The notes beneath the pieces were generated by a model. That model was not told the DNA's origin. It saw only the letters and a list, made by a program, of their open reading frames with translations, and made no database searches. From Pseudomonadota bacterium (GTDB lineage: Bacteria; Pseudomonadota; Gammaproteobacteria; Halothiobacillales; Halothiobacillaceae): a stretch of DNA of 21,519 bases. This document shows positions 8,147 through 16,741 of the stretch, in pieces. Both the position numbers and the translations under genes were made by a program. The stretch spans positions 1 to 21,519 of the forward strand of contig JAJYPA010000085.1 of assembly GCA_021795795.1 (NCBI GenBank), read 5' to 3'. The stretch's first letter is position 1. Every line of letters starts with the position of its first letter.

Positions 8147-8672
8147 ATCTGAGTTTCAGCAGGAATCTCAACACAACTATTTTGGCCCGGTTACTTGTGA
8201 TGGCACAGCTCATGGTATCCATAGGGCGGTATACGGGTGTCTGGGTGAAGCCATTGCCGCAAACGTTCTTTTCGATTTCCGTCTCCTGAACGGCAGCCGA
8301 ACGCGGATGGCCGGAATTGCCCGCCACAAAGGCACCATATTGCCGGAAGGCTTTTCAGGCGGACGTATGACCGTGCGTATACGACCACTGCTACATCGCG
8401 GGGCTTCGGAAGTCTGCGCCACGGATTCAAATGGCGCTATAACTGTTGCACAAACCCTTTTTGATAAAAATGGTGCTCGGTTAAATATCCTGGCGCAACC
8501 CATTATTGAAGTATTCCGTTACCGAGACACAAGCAATGGGTCGTTTCCGTTTTACACGGCAATCATCAATGGGCACGTCCAAGTGACTGATCGTGAGAAG
8601 TTCCAGTGTGCCTACGCCTCTGGCCTGGGCCGCGGCAAGGCGTTTGGGTGTGGAATGATCGTAATTTTGTAG
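8133..8672 (+). CDS. cas6e: Cas6e-like CRISPR RNA endonuclease (type IV-associated)
   Basis: Metal-independent RNase expected to cut the CRISPR transcript at the 3' base of each repeat hairpin, giving crRNAs with an 8-base 5' handle. The C-terminus GLGRGKAFGCGMIVIL is the glycine-rich loop typical of Cas6e/Cse3 (E. coli has GIGPAKSMGCGLLSL). Near the N-terminus, TAHGIHRAVYGCL aligns with the Cas6e region carrying the catalytic histidine; His27 or His30 is the candidate. At 179 aa it is shorter than E. coli Cas6e (199 aa), mainly at the N-terminus. The start is TTG: an in-frame stop lies at 8127-8129 and AGGAGG is 6 bases upstream, so no other start is plausible. The array repeats have an I-E-like hairpin, which fits this enzyme. 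In type IV nomenclature the slot is csf5. Confidence 0.85.
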   Translation: MDSVRSEFQQESQHNYFGPVTCDGTAHGIHRAVYGCLGEAIAANVLFDFRLLNGSRTRMAGIARHKGTILPEGFSGGRMTVRIRPLLHRGASEVCATDSNGAITVAQTLFDKNGARLNILAQPIIEVFRYRDTSNGSFPFYTAIINGHVQVTDREKFQCAYASGLGRGKAFGCGMIVIL

Positions 8673-8775
8673 CAATTGCCAGCCTTATTGTGTGTGCAAA
8701 CCTGATTAAATTGGCATGTACGCAAATAAAGCACTCTGATTTTCATATGGTTTTTTACTAACAAAGGGGTTTTAG

Positions 8776-9756
8776 ATGAACGCGAAAAGCAAGATCAAGA
8801 TGATGTTGAATATCGAAGTAATCGCCGACCAACCGGTGGCGGTCGGGCCGAGGGGGTACGACTACGAACAAATATTCGAAAAAGGCGAGAAGGCTACCAA
8901 GGTGATTGGTCTCCCGCGTTTCGGACGGTCTTATGGCCATGACACCCAGCGGTATCTGCAGGCATCCACCATGCGTCACATACTGCGTGAAAACGCATCC
9001 GTTTTTGTGGCACAAGCACTTGCCGATGCGGGCCAGGAATTGACTGCGTCACAATTGATGGCCCTTGTTGCCGGCTACACAGAGTCTGCTGGCAAAGCCA
9101 AGGACAAGACCAAGGCCAAGATATCCCATCTTGATGCATATGAACGCAATGTTACCGTACACGAGAAAAACCCTATTCTCGATATGTTCGGCTTTGGGTT
9201 GGGGATGGGTGGCATTTTACGTGTCGGGAATCTATTCCCCCGCCCTGTGCAAGGTCGCCAGCCATGGCATGTTTACGGTGGATATGTGCGTAAAGCGTTG
9301 TCTGATAACGCGCTGCGCGTTGCCAACCCGGAAACGGTCAAGGGTTACTTCGACATGCTGGATCGTCAGTCAGGCAGCAAGGCCGAGAGTGACGACAAGA
9401 ACGGACTGAAAAACATGGGTGGCGCCTATGAGGAATTTCTACCTGGCACGGTGTTTGATCACCGCATCACGTTGGTGCAAGGCGATCTGATACGGCTTGG
9501 GTTAATCATGGCGGCACTGGAATCGTTTTCTGAAGATCCGGTGATTGGGGCTCACTCTTCGTTAGGGCGTGGCCTGGTGTCCATGCGCGGCGAACTGAAC
9601 GCAGGCGAAAACCATGGCTCCTTCTATCTGGCTGAAGGGATATTTCAACCGGAAGGATTTCTTCAGGAAGCGTTGGGGATCGCCAGAGAAGCAGCCGCGA
9701 ACGGATTTCCGGAACATGATTTTACGCTGTTGCCATCTGGTGGAGAGGAGGGGTGA
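8776..9756 (+). CDS. csf2: Csf2, Cas7-family crRNA backbone subunit
   Basis: Csf2 is the Cas7-like subunit that oligomerises along the crRNA spacer in type IV complexes. The protein is 326 aa with an N-terminal RAMP-like strand (KSKIKMMLNIEVIADQPVAVG), a segment typical of Csf2 (RFGRSYGHDTQRYLQASTMRHILR, about residues 48-72) and a glycine-rich stretch MFGFGLGMGGILRVGNLF (about 136-153). The ATG at 8776 follows AAAGGGG at 6 bases. It is separated from the Cas6e-like gene by 103 bases with no clear terminator, and its stop overlaps the upstream GTG candidate of the helicase. Family recognition is from sequence pattern and neighbours. Confidence 0.85.
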   Translation: MNAKSKIKMMLNIEVIADQPVAVGPRGYDYEQIFEKGEKATKVIGLPRFGRSYGHDTQRYLQASTMRHILRENASVFVAQALADAGQELTASQLMALVAGYTESAGKAKDKTKAKISHLDAYERNVTVHEKNPILDMFGFGLGMGGILRVGNLFPRPVQGRQPWHVYGGYVRKALSDNALRVANPETVKGYFDMLDRQSGSKAESDDKNGLKNMGGAYEEFLPGTVFDHRITLVQGDLIRLGLIMAALESFSEDPVIGAHSSLGRGLVSMRGELNAGENHGSFYLAEGIFQPEGFLQEALGIAREAAANGFPEHDFTLLPSGGEEG

Positions 9757-9758
9757 TC

Positions 9759-12173
9759 GTGAACAATCCAAAAAATTCCGACCTGAAGCGCTTTCTGGAA
9801 GAAGCGTTTCAGATAAATGGGCATTACGCTCGCATCGCCGCCGAAATGGGGCTTCGCGAAGGACATCGTCCGCATCAGTTGGCGTATGCCCGCCATATTG
9901 GCAACGCATTGTCGCGCAAGAATGTCGCCGTAAACGAAGTGATGTGGCCGGCTATTGGTCTGATACAGGCCGATACCGGCATCGGCAAAACTCGTGTGCT
10001 GCTTACCGCCGCAGCGTTTCTGAGTATGACGCGGAATCTTCCTGTGGTGTTCAGCACGTTTACGCGTGCCCTGCAGCACCAGGTGCTGAATGGGAAAGAC
10101 TGGAAAATCGTACAGGCGCTGTTCCAGTCCCTGTTCGCTTACACCCCCACGATGGCCGTTCGGTTCGGTCGCGGGAATTTTATTGCGGGAAGCCTGGTGC
10201 GCTCATGGGAGGAAGAGCGGATTAAGCAGGGCGCCGCATCCAATCCGGAATGGGACGCCCTGGTCAATTACCTGGCCGGTGTTCAGGAACGTGGGGATCC
10301 GCTGGACGCGACCATAGCGACTTTCCGCGAAAAGAACGGCGACAAACTTCCGGTCATTCCGCATGGAAATGGCCGCCGTCTTGTTGACGCTGACATCGCT
10401 TTGCGCTCCAAGCATGGGAGTGACGATCAGGTCTTTTACCAAGCGCATCTTGCCAATGTGGTGGACCATCCGAACATCGTGTTGACGAACCACCATTCCG
10501 TCATGCTGGATGCGCTTCTGGACGGCAAGTTGCTCCTCCCGTCTCCAGATAATCGCGCCGCGCTCATTGTCGACGAGGCGGACCACCTGCATTCCGTGGC
10601 CCAGAACATTTTGGCTTTGCGGGTCCGCGTTTCTCAACAGATGCGTCAGGCCGCGAAAGTTATTGGTACGTCGCTGGAATCGCAGCACAACCTGTCTGAC
10701 GATGAACTGAGGAATGCGTGGGGCATCATGAAGCAGCTTGCCGAGAATGCGGATTTCATGGATGTGGCATTGCATGAAATTGGCGAAGAGTCAGAGTGGC
10801 ACGACATGGCCATTACCCGTCAGAATATGGACGCCAATGCAGATCTTGCAAAATGCATCCGTATGCCAGCGGCCACGATAAAGATGCTTCGCGGCTTTTT
10901 GAAGGGTTATGCGGGGCAGAACCATCACCGCAGCGCGCTGGAGGACATCGCGGAAGAACTCGCTCGCGTTGCGCTGAAGGGGAAGGAGCGGGACCAGGAT
11001 GCGGATATGGACGCCGACGATGACGGCGTGTTGCGCTTCATTAGCTGGTCACCGACCCGTCGTTACGCGGCGTTTTGCGAAGAGCGCATTTCCGCGCACT
11101 GGCTGGTATTCAAGGCGTGCGGAAGAGCTTTCGCACGCGAAAAGGAACAGGAAGATGGCACGACGATAACGACAATCTATGGGGTGCGCGAGAAGGAAAG
11201 CAACCCTTGCGTACTGACCAGTGCGACACTGGTCAGTCCCTACTTAACAAACCTGGAACACTATCGCCGTGAAAATCGATTTCCCGCCGCCATCGCCGAC
11301 ACGCAGGAGATCGTTGATGTGGCACGGTTCGGGAAGGTTTCTTTCGTGCTTCCGGCTCCCGGCATTCAAGGAATATGGCTGCCGAAAACGGAAGAATCCG
11401 ATGCCCTGAAATACAATCCGGAGTGGACGGACATGGTATCTGCCGTATTGCGTTATCTGGCGTATAAAAAGCGTCGCGCCCTGGTATTGGCACCAAGTTT
11501 TTCCGAGGTGTCGATGTTTGGCGATCTTCTGTCCGACGTGGATGATGCGGCGTTCCATGTGAACGGTGCTTTTCGTGACTACTGGTCGGAGTTTTTGTCC
11601 GGCGACCAAGGCATGGTGGTCACGCCCTCCGCATGGGAGGGGTTCAATCCTGTGGTGGATGGCGTGACCTGGTGTCAGGATGTGGTGATTACCCGTGTGC
11701 CGATGGCTCCCCCGAATAGCCTTATCGATGACGAGCGGGCGCGCGTCATGGTGCAAGCTAGCGCGGAGTGGGTCGAGAATGTGAAGAAGCAAGGCCGGAT
11801 GCGGGTCGACGATTTGCGTCCGTTGACCCTTTCCACCGCCAAATACCTGCTGCAACAGCTTCGCGTTGCCCATGCGTACCGTCGTTTGGTGCAGGGGATT
11901 GGCCGCGGGATTCGTGATGCGGGCGATCGTTGCCGCATCTGGATCCTTGACCCGCGCATGCCGTTGGGCGAGGACGTGATGAGCGCCATGAAACACTCCG
12001 AAAATCCAGATATTCTGGATTTGGTGGGAAAGATCGAAAAACCAAAAGCGCACTTCGCGGCGATCCGTGCTGTCCTGCCTCCGCGTTTCAATCAGCAGTA
12101 CGCCGAACACAGCATTTGGTTTCAGGGTGAAATCATGGATGTGTGCGCGGAAGTCCTGGAAGGAGCGGCTTAA
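9759..12173 (+). CDS. csf4: Csf4 (CasDinG), XPD/DinG-family superfamily 2 helicase
   Basis: The helicase of type IV-A-like CRISPR systems, thought to unwind target DNA after recruitment by the crRNA complex. Motifs in order: HRPHQL Q-like motif (36-41), Walker A ADTGIGKT (71-78), LTNHHSVM, DEADH box VDEADH (271-276), VLTSATL (about 485-491), TPSAWEGF (about 622) and QGIGRGIR (about 712-719). Between Walker A and the DEAD box there are no cysteines, so the 4Fe-4S cluster of canonical DinG/XPD is absent. I prefer GTG 9759 (804 aa) over GTG 9753, because AGGAGGGG (9746-9753) then lies at proper spacing. Its stop directly abuts the csf3 ATG. The gene sits between csf2 and csf3, unlike the order I recall for better-known type IV-A loci. 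Confidence 0.88.
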   Translation: MNNPKNSDLKRFLEEAFQINGHYARIAAEMGLREGHRPHQLAYARHIGNALSRKNVAVNEVMWPAIGLIQADTGIGKTRVLLTAAAFLSMTRNLPVVFSTFTRALQHQVLNGKDWKIVQALFQSLFAYTPTMAVRFGRGNFIAGSLVRSWEEERIKQGAASNPEWDALVNYLAGVQERGDPLDATIATFREKNGDKLPVIPHGNGRRLVDADIALRSKHGSDDQVFYQAHLANVVDHPNIVLTNHHSVMLDALLDGKLLLPSPDNRAALIVDEADHLHSVAQNILALRVRVSQQMRQAAKVIGTSLESQHNLSDDELRNAWGIMKQLAENADFMDVALHEIGEESEWHDMAITRQNMDANADLAKCIRMPAATIKMLRGFLKGYAGQNHHRSALEDIAEELARVALKGKERDQDADMDADDDGVLRFISWSPTRRYAAFCEERISAHWLVFKACGRAFAREKEQEDGTTITTIYGVREKESNPCVLTSATLVSPYLTNLEHYRRENRFPAAIADTQEIVDVARFGKVSFVLPAPGIQGIWLPKTEESDALKYNPEWTDMVSAVLRYLAYKKRRALVLAPSFSEVSMFGDLLSDVDDAAFHVNGAFRDYWSEFLSGDQGMVVTPSAWEGFNPVVDGVTWCQDVVITRVPMAPPNSLIDDERARVMVQASAEWVENVKKQGRMRVDDLRPLTLSTAKYLLQQLRVAHAYRRLVQGIGRGIRDAGDRCRIWILDPRMPLGEDVMSAMKHSENPDILDLVGKIEKPKAHFAAIRAVLPPRFNQQYAEHSIWFQGEIMDVCAEVLEGAA

Positions 12174-12905
12174 ATGACACTACATCGAAAAGCTGTCGCA
12201 ATGCCATTTGTAGCGACGTTCACCATGGGATCACCCACGGTTCTGTCCCGGTTCGGACTGCCCCGTATGGAAAGTCTGTTGCGCCATCGCCAGGTGGTGA
12301 CAGGCGGCAATGCGGATGATGAGTTGCCGCTGGCTTTGCATCATTGCGGGATTCCGGCAGCGGGTGGACTGTTTCCCTTGTCCCGGCAGGCCCCTTATAA
12401 CGCGGAGTCGGTTACCAAGGGGGAGTCTATTTTTCAATGTCTGGTGAACCTGGGATTTTCGGGGCAGGCAGCCGATAACACGGTCAAGCGTGGACATCCG
12501 CGCATGAAGGCCAACGGCAAGGTGGTTTCGTCTTTGCAGACATGGACGATCCTGCCCGCCCGCACTTTTGTCGCTCGAGGGGTAGGCGATCCTCGCGCCA
12601 CTCTGCAACTACTGGAGCGCGATCCCTTTATTGGGGTAGGCACCAACCTGGGGTATGGAGAGGTTTTGCACTTTCAGGTGGAGGAAGCGGATTGGGATGA
12701 TCAAAAAGATGGTGATGATCCCTTAATGTCACCATGGGTTTTTCTGGACAAGCAAAAGCGTCTGACCACGCCTTTGCCGGATACGAAGATTTGCGCGGAA
12801 ATGATTGCCGCCTCACAGGGCATGGTCACGCGTGGATCGGCGTCCTTTCACTATCCGTTCCGCACTGGAGCGGCACAATCGGCTTTTTTGCCGGTCAATG
12901 GTTAG
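12174..12905 (+). CDS. csf3: Csf3, Cas5-family subunit
   Basis: Cas5-like RAMP protein expected to cap the 5' handle of the crRNA in the type IV complex. The 243-aa protein begins with a RAMP-type strand (MPFVATFTMGSPTVLSR, from residue 10) and carries a glycine-rich loop GVGTNLGYGEV (about 153-163), typical of Cas5/Csf3. The ATG at 12174 immediately follows the helicase TAA, indicating coupling, with GGAAGGA upstream. An internal ATG at 12201 (MPFVATF...) would also give a full RAMP fold. The next gene begins 15 bases downstream. Confidence 0.82.
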   Translation: MTLHRKAVAMPFVATFTMGSPTVLSRFGLPRMESLLRHRQVVTGGNADDELPLALHHCGIPAAGGLFPLSRQAPYNAESVTKGESIFQCLVNLGFSGQAADNTVKRGHPRMKANGKVVSSLQTWTILPARTFVARGVGDPRATLQLLERDPFIGVGTNLGYGEVLHFQVEEADWDDQKDGDDPLMSPWVFLDKQKRLTTPLPDTKICAEMIAASQGMVTRGSASFHYPFRTGAAQSAFLPVNG

Positions 12906-12920
12906 AAAGGAGATTTATTT

Positions 12921-13982
12921 ATGTCTGGTATGCAAGTCAAGGCCCGTGATTTTAACGTCCATCAACTAGCCGCGAGGTCGAGTTTCCGTCCCACCTTGTC
13001 GGACATGATCTTAAAGACGTTGGCGGAATCCGCAACGCCTATGGATTTTCATGAGGTGGACGTTGCTGTACGTCGCCTGTTTCCTGGATTGACCATTGGG
13101 CAAGGGTCGATACAGGCGGTTCTGTCCAGCATGCACCGAAATGGCATATTGACAGGAAACAGACGAAAAGGGGACACCTGCACGCGCTATGCCATTTCAC
13201 CATTGGCATCCCGCTTGGATCATGTGAAAACATCATTGCCGGCACTGAAGCCTGATGAGCCAAAAATTCAGTCCGCCACTAATAGGATTACCGTCGCAGT
13301 ATCGCCACTACTGTTCGACGCGATTTCCGCGCTTATACAGCACCGGTACGGTAGCGTGCCTAACCGCAAGATTATGTCGTCATTCGTGCGTGGCGTGTTT
13401 TCGTTATTTCTAGATGCGGCACCTTATGAAAAGACGCAGTTTTTCTGGGTAAAGTCCCGCCCATCGAATGGCGTTTCTGCCAAATTGACCGTGGCGTTGC
13501 ATGGCGCTGACGCAGCCATTTATGAACGGATAACTGCACTGACCGGAAACGCCAATCTGGTGACGAATGGTATTGCCATGGACGGGGCACGGCAATCCAC
13601 TGGCGCGCGGCTCACCATGACCCTAGTTGGTCATACGGCCGTGGTCTGGTATCTGGCAACCAGTATTACGGGCGAAGAACGGACTGTTCCGGCCATTGCC
13701 AAATTCCTGGAGTATGCCGCCTTAAACTTCCGGTTGGGCGACCGTAAGGCCGTAGAGGTGTATCAATCGATTGGCCTAGACAAGGCACCAGCATGTGCCG
13801 ATGAAGCGCCGATTTCCGCGGGGTCGGACGCAGGTGAAACGCCACAGACACAAGAATGTGGGATGACCCTGGAAAGCGATGAGGCGGGTGGCTTACATAT
13901 TTCTATCCATCTTTCGCCGGAAATTATGGAACAGTTAGTGTTGCTGTTTAAGGGTGTCATTAATCGCCCTTCAAACCATTAA
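12921..13982 (+). CDS. Unassigned type IV accessory protein with putative winged helix, 353 aa
   Basis: I do not recognise this as a named Csf subunit. Residues about 20-92 (LSDMILKTLAESATPMDFHE... through RYAIS) read like a winged helix-turn-helix with a typical wing (GILTGNRRKGDTCTRYAIS). A linker and a second part (about 115-265) follow, containing ITVAVSPLLFDAISALI and a beta-rich stretch. The tail is acidic and low in complexity (SAGSDAGETPQTQECGMTLESDEAGG) before a final strand-helix segment. The gene has a good start (AAAGGAG 8 bases before ATG) and is in operon register, 15 bases after csf3 and upstream of csf1. It could be a DNA-binding regulator of the operon or the array, or an extra complex subunit such as a small-subunit or target-recognition protein. 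It is the main unexplained protein in the module. Confidence 0.75.
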   Translation: MSGMQVKARDFNVHQLAARSSFRPTLSDMILKTLAESATPMDFHEVDVAVRRLFPGLTIGQGSIQAVLSSMHRNGILTGNRRKGDTCTRYAISPLASRLDHVKTSLPALKPDEPKIQSATNRITVAVSPLLFDAISALIQHRYGSVPNRKIMSSFVRGVFSLFLDAAPYEKTQFFWVKSRPSNGVSAKLTVALHGADAAIYERITALTGNANLVTNGIAMDGARQSTGARLTMTLVGHTAVVWYLATSITGEERTVPAIAKFLEYAALNFRLGDRKAVEVYQSIGLDKAPACADEAPISAGSDAGETPQTQECGMTLESDEAGGLHISIHLSPEIMEQLVLLFKGVINRPSNH

Positions 13983-14034
13983 AGGCACTCGCCCTATTTT
14001 GTTTGTTGTTTGTCGATCTTTACCAACTGAAGTT

Positions 14035-14063
14035 GTATACCCCCGCGTGAGTGGGGAAGGGTT
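14035..14063 (+). repeat. Solitary CRISPR-repeat-like hairpin in csf1 5' leader
   Basis: GTAT followed by a stem CCCCGC/GTGGGG around a GTGA tetraloop (14041-14056) closely matches the array repeats, in particular the repeat at 16836-16863, which shares the GTGAG loop side. The 3' part (AAGGG) has lost the ATGAACC handle. It lies about 80 bases upstream of the csf1 ATG, on the same strand and in the same orientation as the array. Confidence 0.55.
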
Positions 14064-14131
14064 ACGTACGCCTGAATATCGGTTCAGAATTTAGAGATAC
14101 GTCATCTCCCATTGAAATCATAGGAGGACTT

Positions 14132-15181
14132 ATGGATTTGCATGACGCCACACAATTTTATTACGACTGTGTATCTTCACATAACGATGGATTGCCTGTC
14201 CCATTATCCAGCGATCATGGTAAAACCTGCATGGTGTGCGGGACGCTAACTCATGAATATGTATTGGATACCAGGCCCAATCAAGCACAGTTCGGCACTC
14301 GCTGCCCGGCTTGCAACGTATTTTTCGAAAGTTGGACAAGAGCGTTTGGACGATCAGGCAATCTTTCTTCGCTACTGAGCAAGGCGACGAAAGGCTGGGT
14401 GGTGGTGGTTTCGCAGGATGGACTGTCGTTGTTCCGCAACGAGAATGTCAAAGCCAAACCCAAGAAAAGTGCGGCACAGGTAGTGTCCGGCATGGAGGAA
14501 GAACAAGAACGAGCGGTGGATGCTGAAGCGATGAAAGGTTGGCCTGAAATCCCTGATAAACGCGGCTTGCATCCCTTTGTTACTCGCGTCGATGCGCCAT
14601 CGGCAAAGGCGGCGCGGTTTCTCGCTGTGTGTGACGCCATGAATCGATTGCATGCAGGGCACACGGTGATGGTGTTCGCTACGAACGACAAATATTCTGA
14701 CTTCTTTGGGAGTATTCGCCCTACGATGGACGCCACCGCGTTTTTTTATGGTAAGGGTGCATCGTCGGTGTCTATCGACATGGGAAAATGGTTTCCCCGT
14801 GTGAAATTGCTATCCGACTTTTTGATGGCCACGGCTAAACCTGGTTCCGCACCGAAGAAAAAGATCAAAGACACGAAAAATACCGACGAAGATTCGCCGA
14901 GTGACCCGGTTACTGTCATGCGGGAGGCAGTGCTGAAGTGTGTGCAGGCCGTTACTCTGAAGGAAGGAGTGCGTTGTTACAGTACGAAGGAAGACGCTCG
15001 CTTGCGCAAGACACTTGTTGGGTTCAAACGTGATAATGACGAAGAGTTGTGTCACATGTCCGGTATTTTGCTGGATTGGCTGAATCTTCCGGACGCTTCT
15101 GCCGAATTGGTGAACTGGTTGATAGGAGGCGCGATTGAATATAAGGAAAGCGCTAACAAAGCTCACCCTCTCGCAGCCTAA
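14132..15181 (+). CDS. csf1: Csf1, zinc-binding large-subunit-like protein of type IV complex
   Basis: Csf1 is the Cas8-like subunit of type IV systems, marked by a small zinc-binding site. Here C33-X2-C36 and C58-X2-C61 provide it, within KTCMVCGTLTHEYVL...GTRCPACNVFF. The rest (about 100-349) contains a charged linker (KAKPKKSAAQVVSGMEEEQERA), a middle domain and helices at the C-terminus (ELCHMSGILLDWLNLPD...). I chose the ATG at 14132 (349 aa) because AGGAGG lies 5 bases before it. The longer frame starting at GTG 14051 would begin within the repeat-like hairpin and lacks a Shine-Dalgarno. It is the last gene before the CRISPR leader. It is long for Csf1 as I know it; assignment rests on the zinc motif and position. 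Confidence 0.72.
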   Translation: MDLHDATQFYYDCVSSHNDGLPVPLSSDHGKTCMVCGTLTHEYVLDTRPNQAQFGTRCPACNVFFESWTRAFGRSGNLSSLLSKATKGWVVVVSQDGLSLFRNENVKAKPKKSAAQVVSGMEEEQERAVDAEAMKGWPEIPDKRGLHPFVTRVDAPSAKAARFLAVCDAMNRLHAGHTVMVFATNDKYSDFFGSIRPTMDATAFFYGKGASSVSIDMGKWFPRVKLLSDFLMATAKPGSAPKKKIKDTKNTDEDSPSDPVTVMREAVLKCVQAVTLKEGVRCYSTKEDARLRKTLVGFKRDNDEELCHMSGILLDWLNLPDASAELVNWLIGGAIEYKESANKAHPLAA

Positions 15182-15261
15182 TCTACGCACACCATTGAAT
15201 TAAAAATTGGTGATTTTGAATGCGTCAGAAACCCGTTGTAAAACCGCACGTTGTGAGAAGA
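15182..15261 (+). promoter_or_regulatory. CRISPR leader
   Basis: Eighty bases between the csf1 stop and the first repeat. The first part is AT-rich (GAATTAAAAATTGGTGATTT, 15196-15215) against a GC-rich background. The adjoining first six repeats are identical to each other while distal ones are degenerate, so this is the leader side. Transcription on the plus strand agrees with the hairpin-then-ATGAACC orientation. A distinct promoter could not be assigned. Confidence 0.6.
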
Positions 15262-16167
15262 GTATCCCCCGCGTACGCGGGGATGAACCGCCCATGGGGG
15301 AAGGGGCAATGGTCAGGCTGCCGTATCCCCCGCGTACGCGGGGATGAACCGCGGCGATATTCATTGCGTGGCAAACCGATCGGGTATCCCCCGCGTACGC
15401 GGGGATGAACCGGTGTCCCCTGACACCTTAAAGAACCGCTTCTCGTATCCCCCGCGTACGCGGGGATGAACCGCGTTGGGGTTTGCACCCGGCCAACTGA
15501 CAATAGTATCCCCCGCGTACGCGGGGATGAACCCAAACGCTTGACGCGATTCTGTTTGCCCTCGAGTATCCCCCGCGTACGCGGGGATGAACCGTACACG
15601 CACCACACTTCCTGTTTTTCGCTTTTGTATTCCCCGCGTACGCGGGGATGAACTGCGCGCCTCAACCATGCCCTGGAGATGGGGAATGTGTCCCTCGTGT
15701 ACGCGGGGATGAACCGGAGGATACCCGCACTCTGGTCCTTGGCGCGTAGTATCCCCCGCGCATGCGGGGATGAACCGATAGCTTGCGGACGCGCGCCAAA
15801 AATCTCAAGGTATCCCCCGTGCGCACGGGGATGAACCGGGGTCGCCAGTGCCGCCCGTTTCGGTCTCAGCGTATCCCCCGTGTACGCGGGGATGAACCCT
15901 TGATAGTATCGGCCATGTCGAACACCAGTGCGCCCCCGCCGGATGTGCGGGGATGAACCGTTGTTGGGGCCGGTGCCCAAGCCTGCCTGGCCGTATCCCC
16001 CACGTACTCGGGGATGAGCCATATTCCCCCGTGTGGTCGTATACGTTGGCCCTGAACCCACCGTGCACACGGGGATGAACCGGTGTTGGTGGTAAGTCCG
16101 CCGCCCGCGGTGCCGTATCCCCCGTGTGCGCGGGGATGAACCGTCAAAGAACTCCTTATGGAGATAC

Positions 16168-16298
16168 CTAGCAGCCTGTCGGACTTTCGGTTTTGAAGAA
16201 ACGCAACACATTGATTGCTAAACGTTTTAATAAATTTCTAGAAAATGGCAGGCGCAATAGAATCAGTGGGTTACGCGAATAATCCGACAGGCTGCTAG
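16168..16298. mobile_element. MITE-like element inserted in a CRISPR spacer
   Basis: Perfect inverted termini CTAGCAGCCTGTCGGA (16168-16183) and its complement (16283-16298) bound an AT-rich core without coding capacity. If CTAG is a 4-bp target duplication, the element proper is 16172-16294 (123 bp). Removing the element and one CTAG leaves 24 + 4 + 4 = 32 bases between repeats, exactly the usual spacer length. The ends recall transposase-dependent miniature elements; an IS1182- or IS5-type parent is possible but not shown. Confidence 0.85.
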
Positions 16299-16698
16299 CG
16301 GTGTATCCCCCGTGCATACGGGGATGACCCGAAATCACGGGGCTTGAATAACTCGAACTCAACGTACCCCCGCGTACGCGGGGATGAACCACTGGAGTGG
16401 TATTTCAGGAGCCAGCGATCAACGTGCCCCCCGTGCATGCGGGGATGAACCGGAAAATGATCAGGGGTATCTTACGGCGCATCTTGTATCCCACACGCAC
16501 ATGGGGATGAACCGCTCTGGGTCAGGAATGTTTCCGGGGCCTATATGTATCCCCCGCGTACTCGGGGATGAACCGCGCTCCATGCCGCCTTGTCTATCCT
16601 CTTCAATGTACCCCCCCGTGCACGCGGGGATGAACCGTTTGGACTATCGGTCCGGTGATACGTAATCGTGTATCTCCCCGTGCATACGGGGATGAACC

Positions 16699-16741
16699 GC
16701 TTATCATTCGTTTGTCTCCCCCGTGCACGCGGGGATGAACC
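16699..16741 (+). repeat. Short CRISPR unit, copy A (15-base spacer)
   Basis: The spacer is only 15 bases (GCTTATCATTCGTTT) before a normal 28-base repeat. It is a diverged copy of the unit at 17721-17763, which has 3 differences in 15 bases, all transitions. Confidence 0.8.

Noticed and set aside
11244..12110. 288-aa minus-strand ORF within the DinG gene
   Set aside because: It lies antisense to the conserved helicase motifs and has a shadow-like composition.
8133..15181. A type I-E call based on the repeat sequence and Cas6e-like enzyme
   Set aside because: There is no Cas3, Cse1/Cas8e or Cse2; the remaining genes match Csf1, Csf2, Csf3 and DinG, so type IV fits better.
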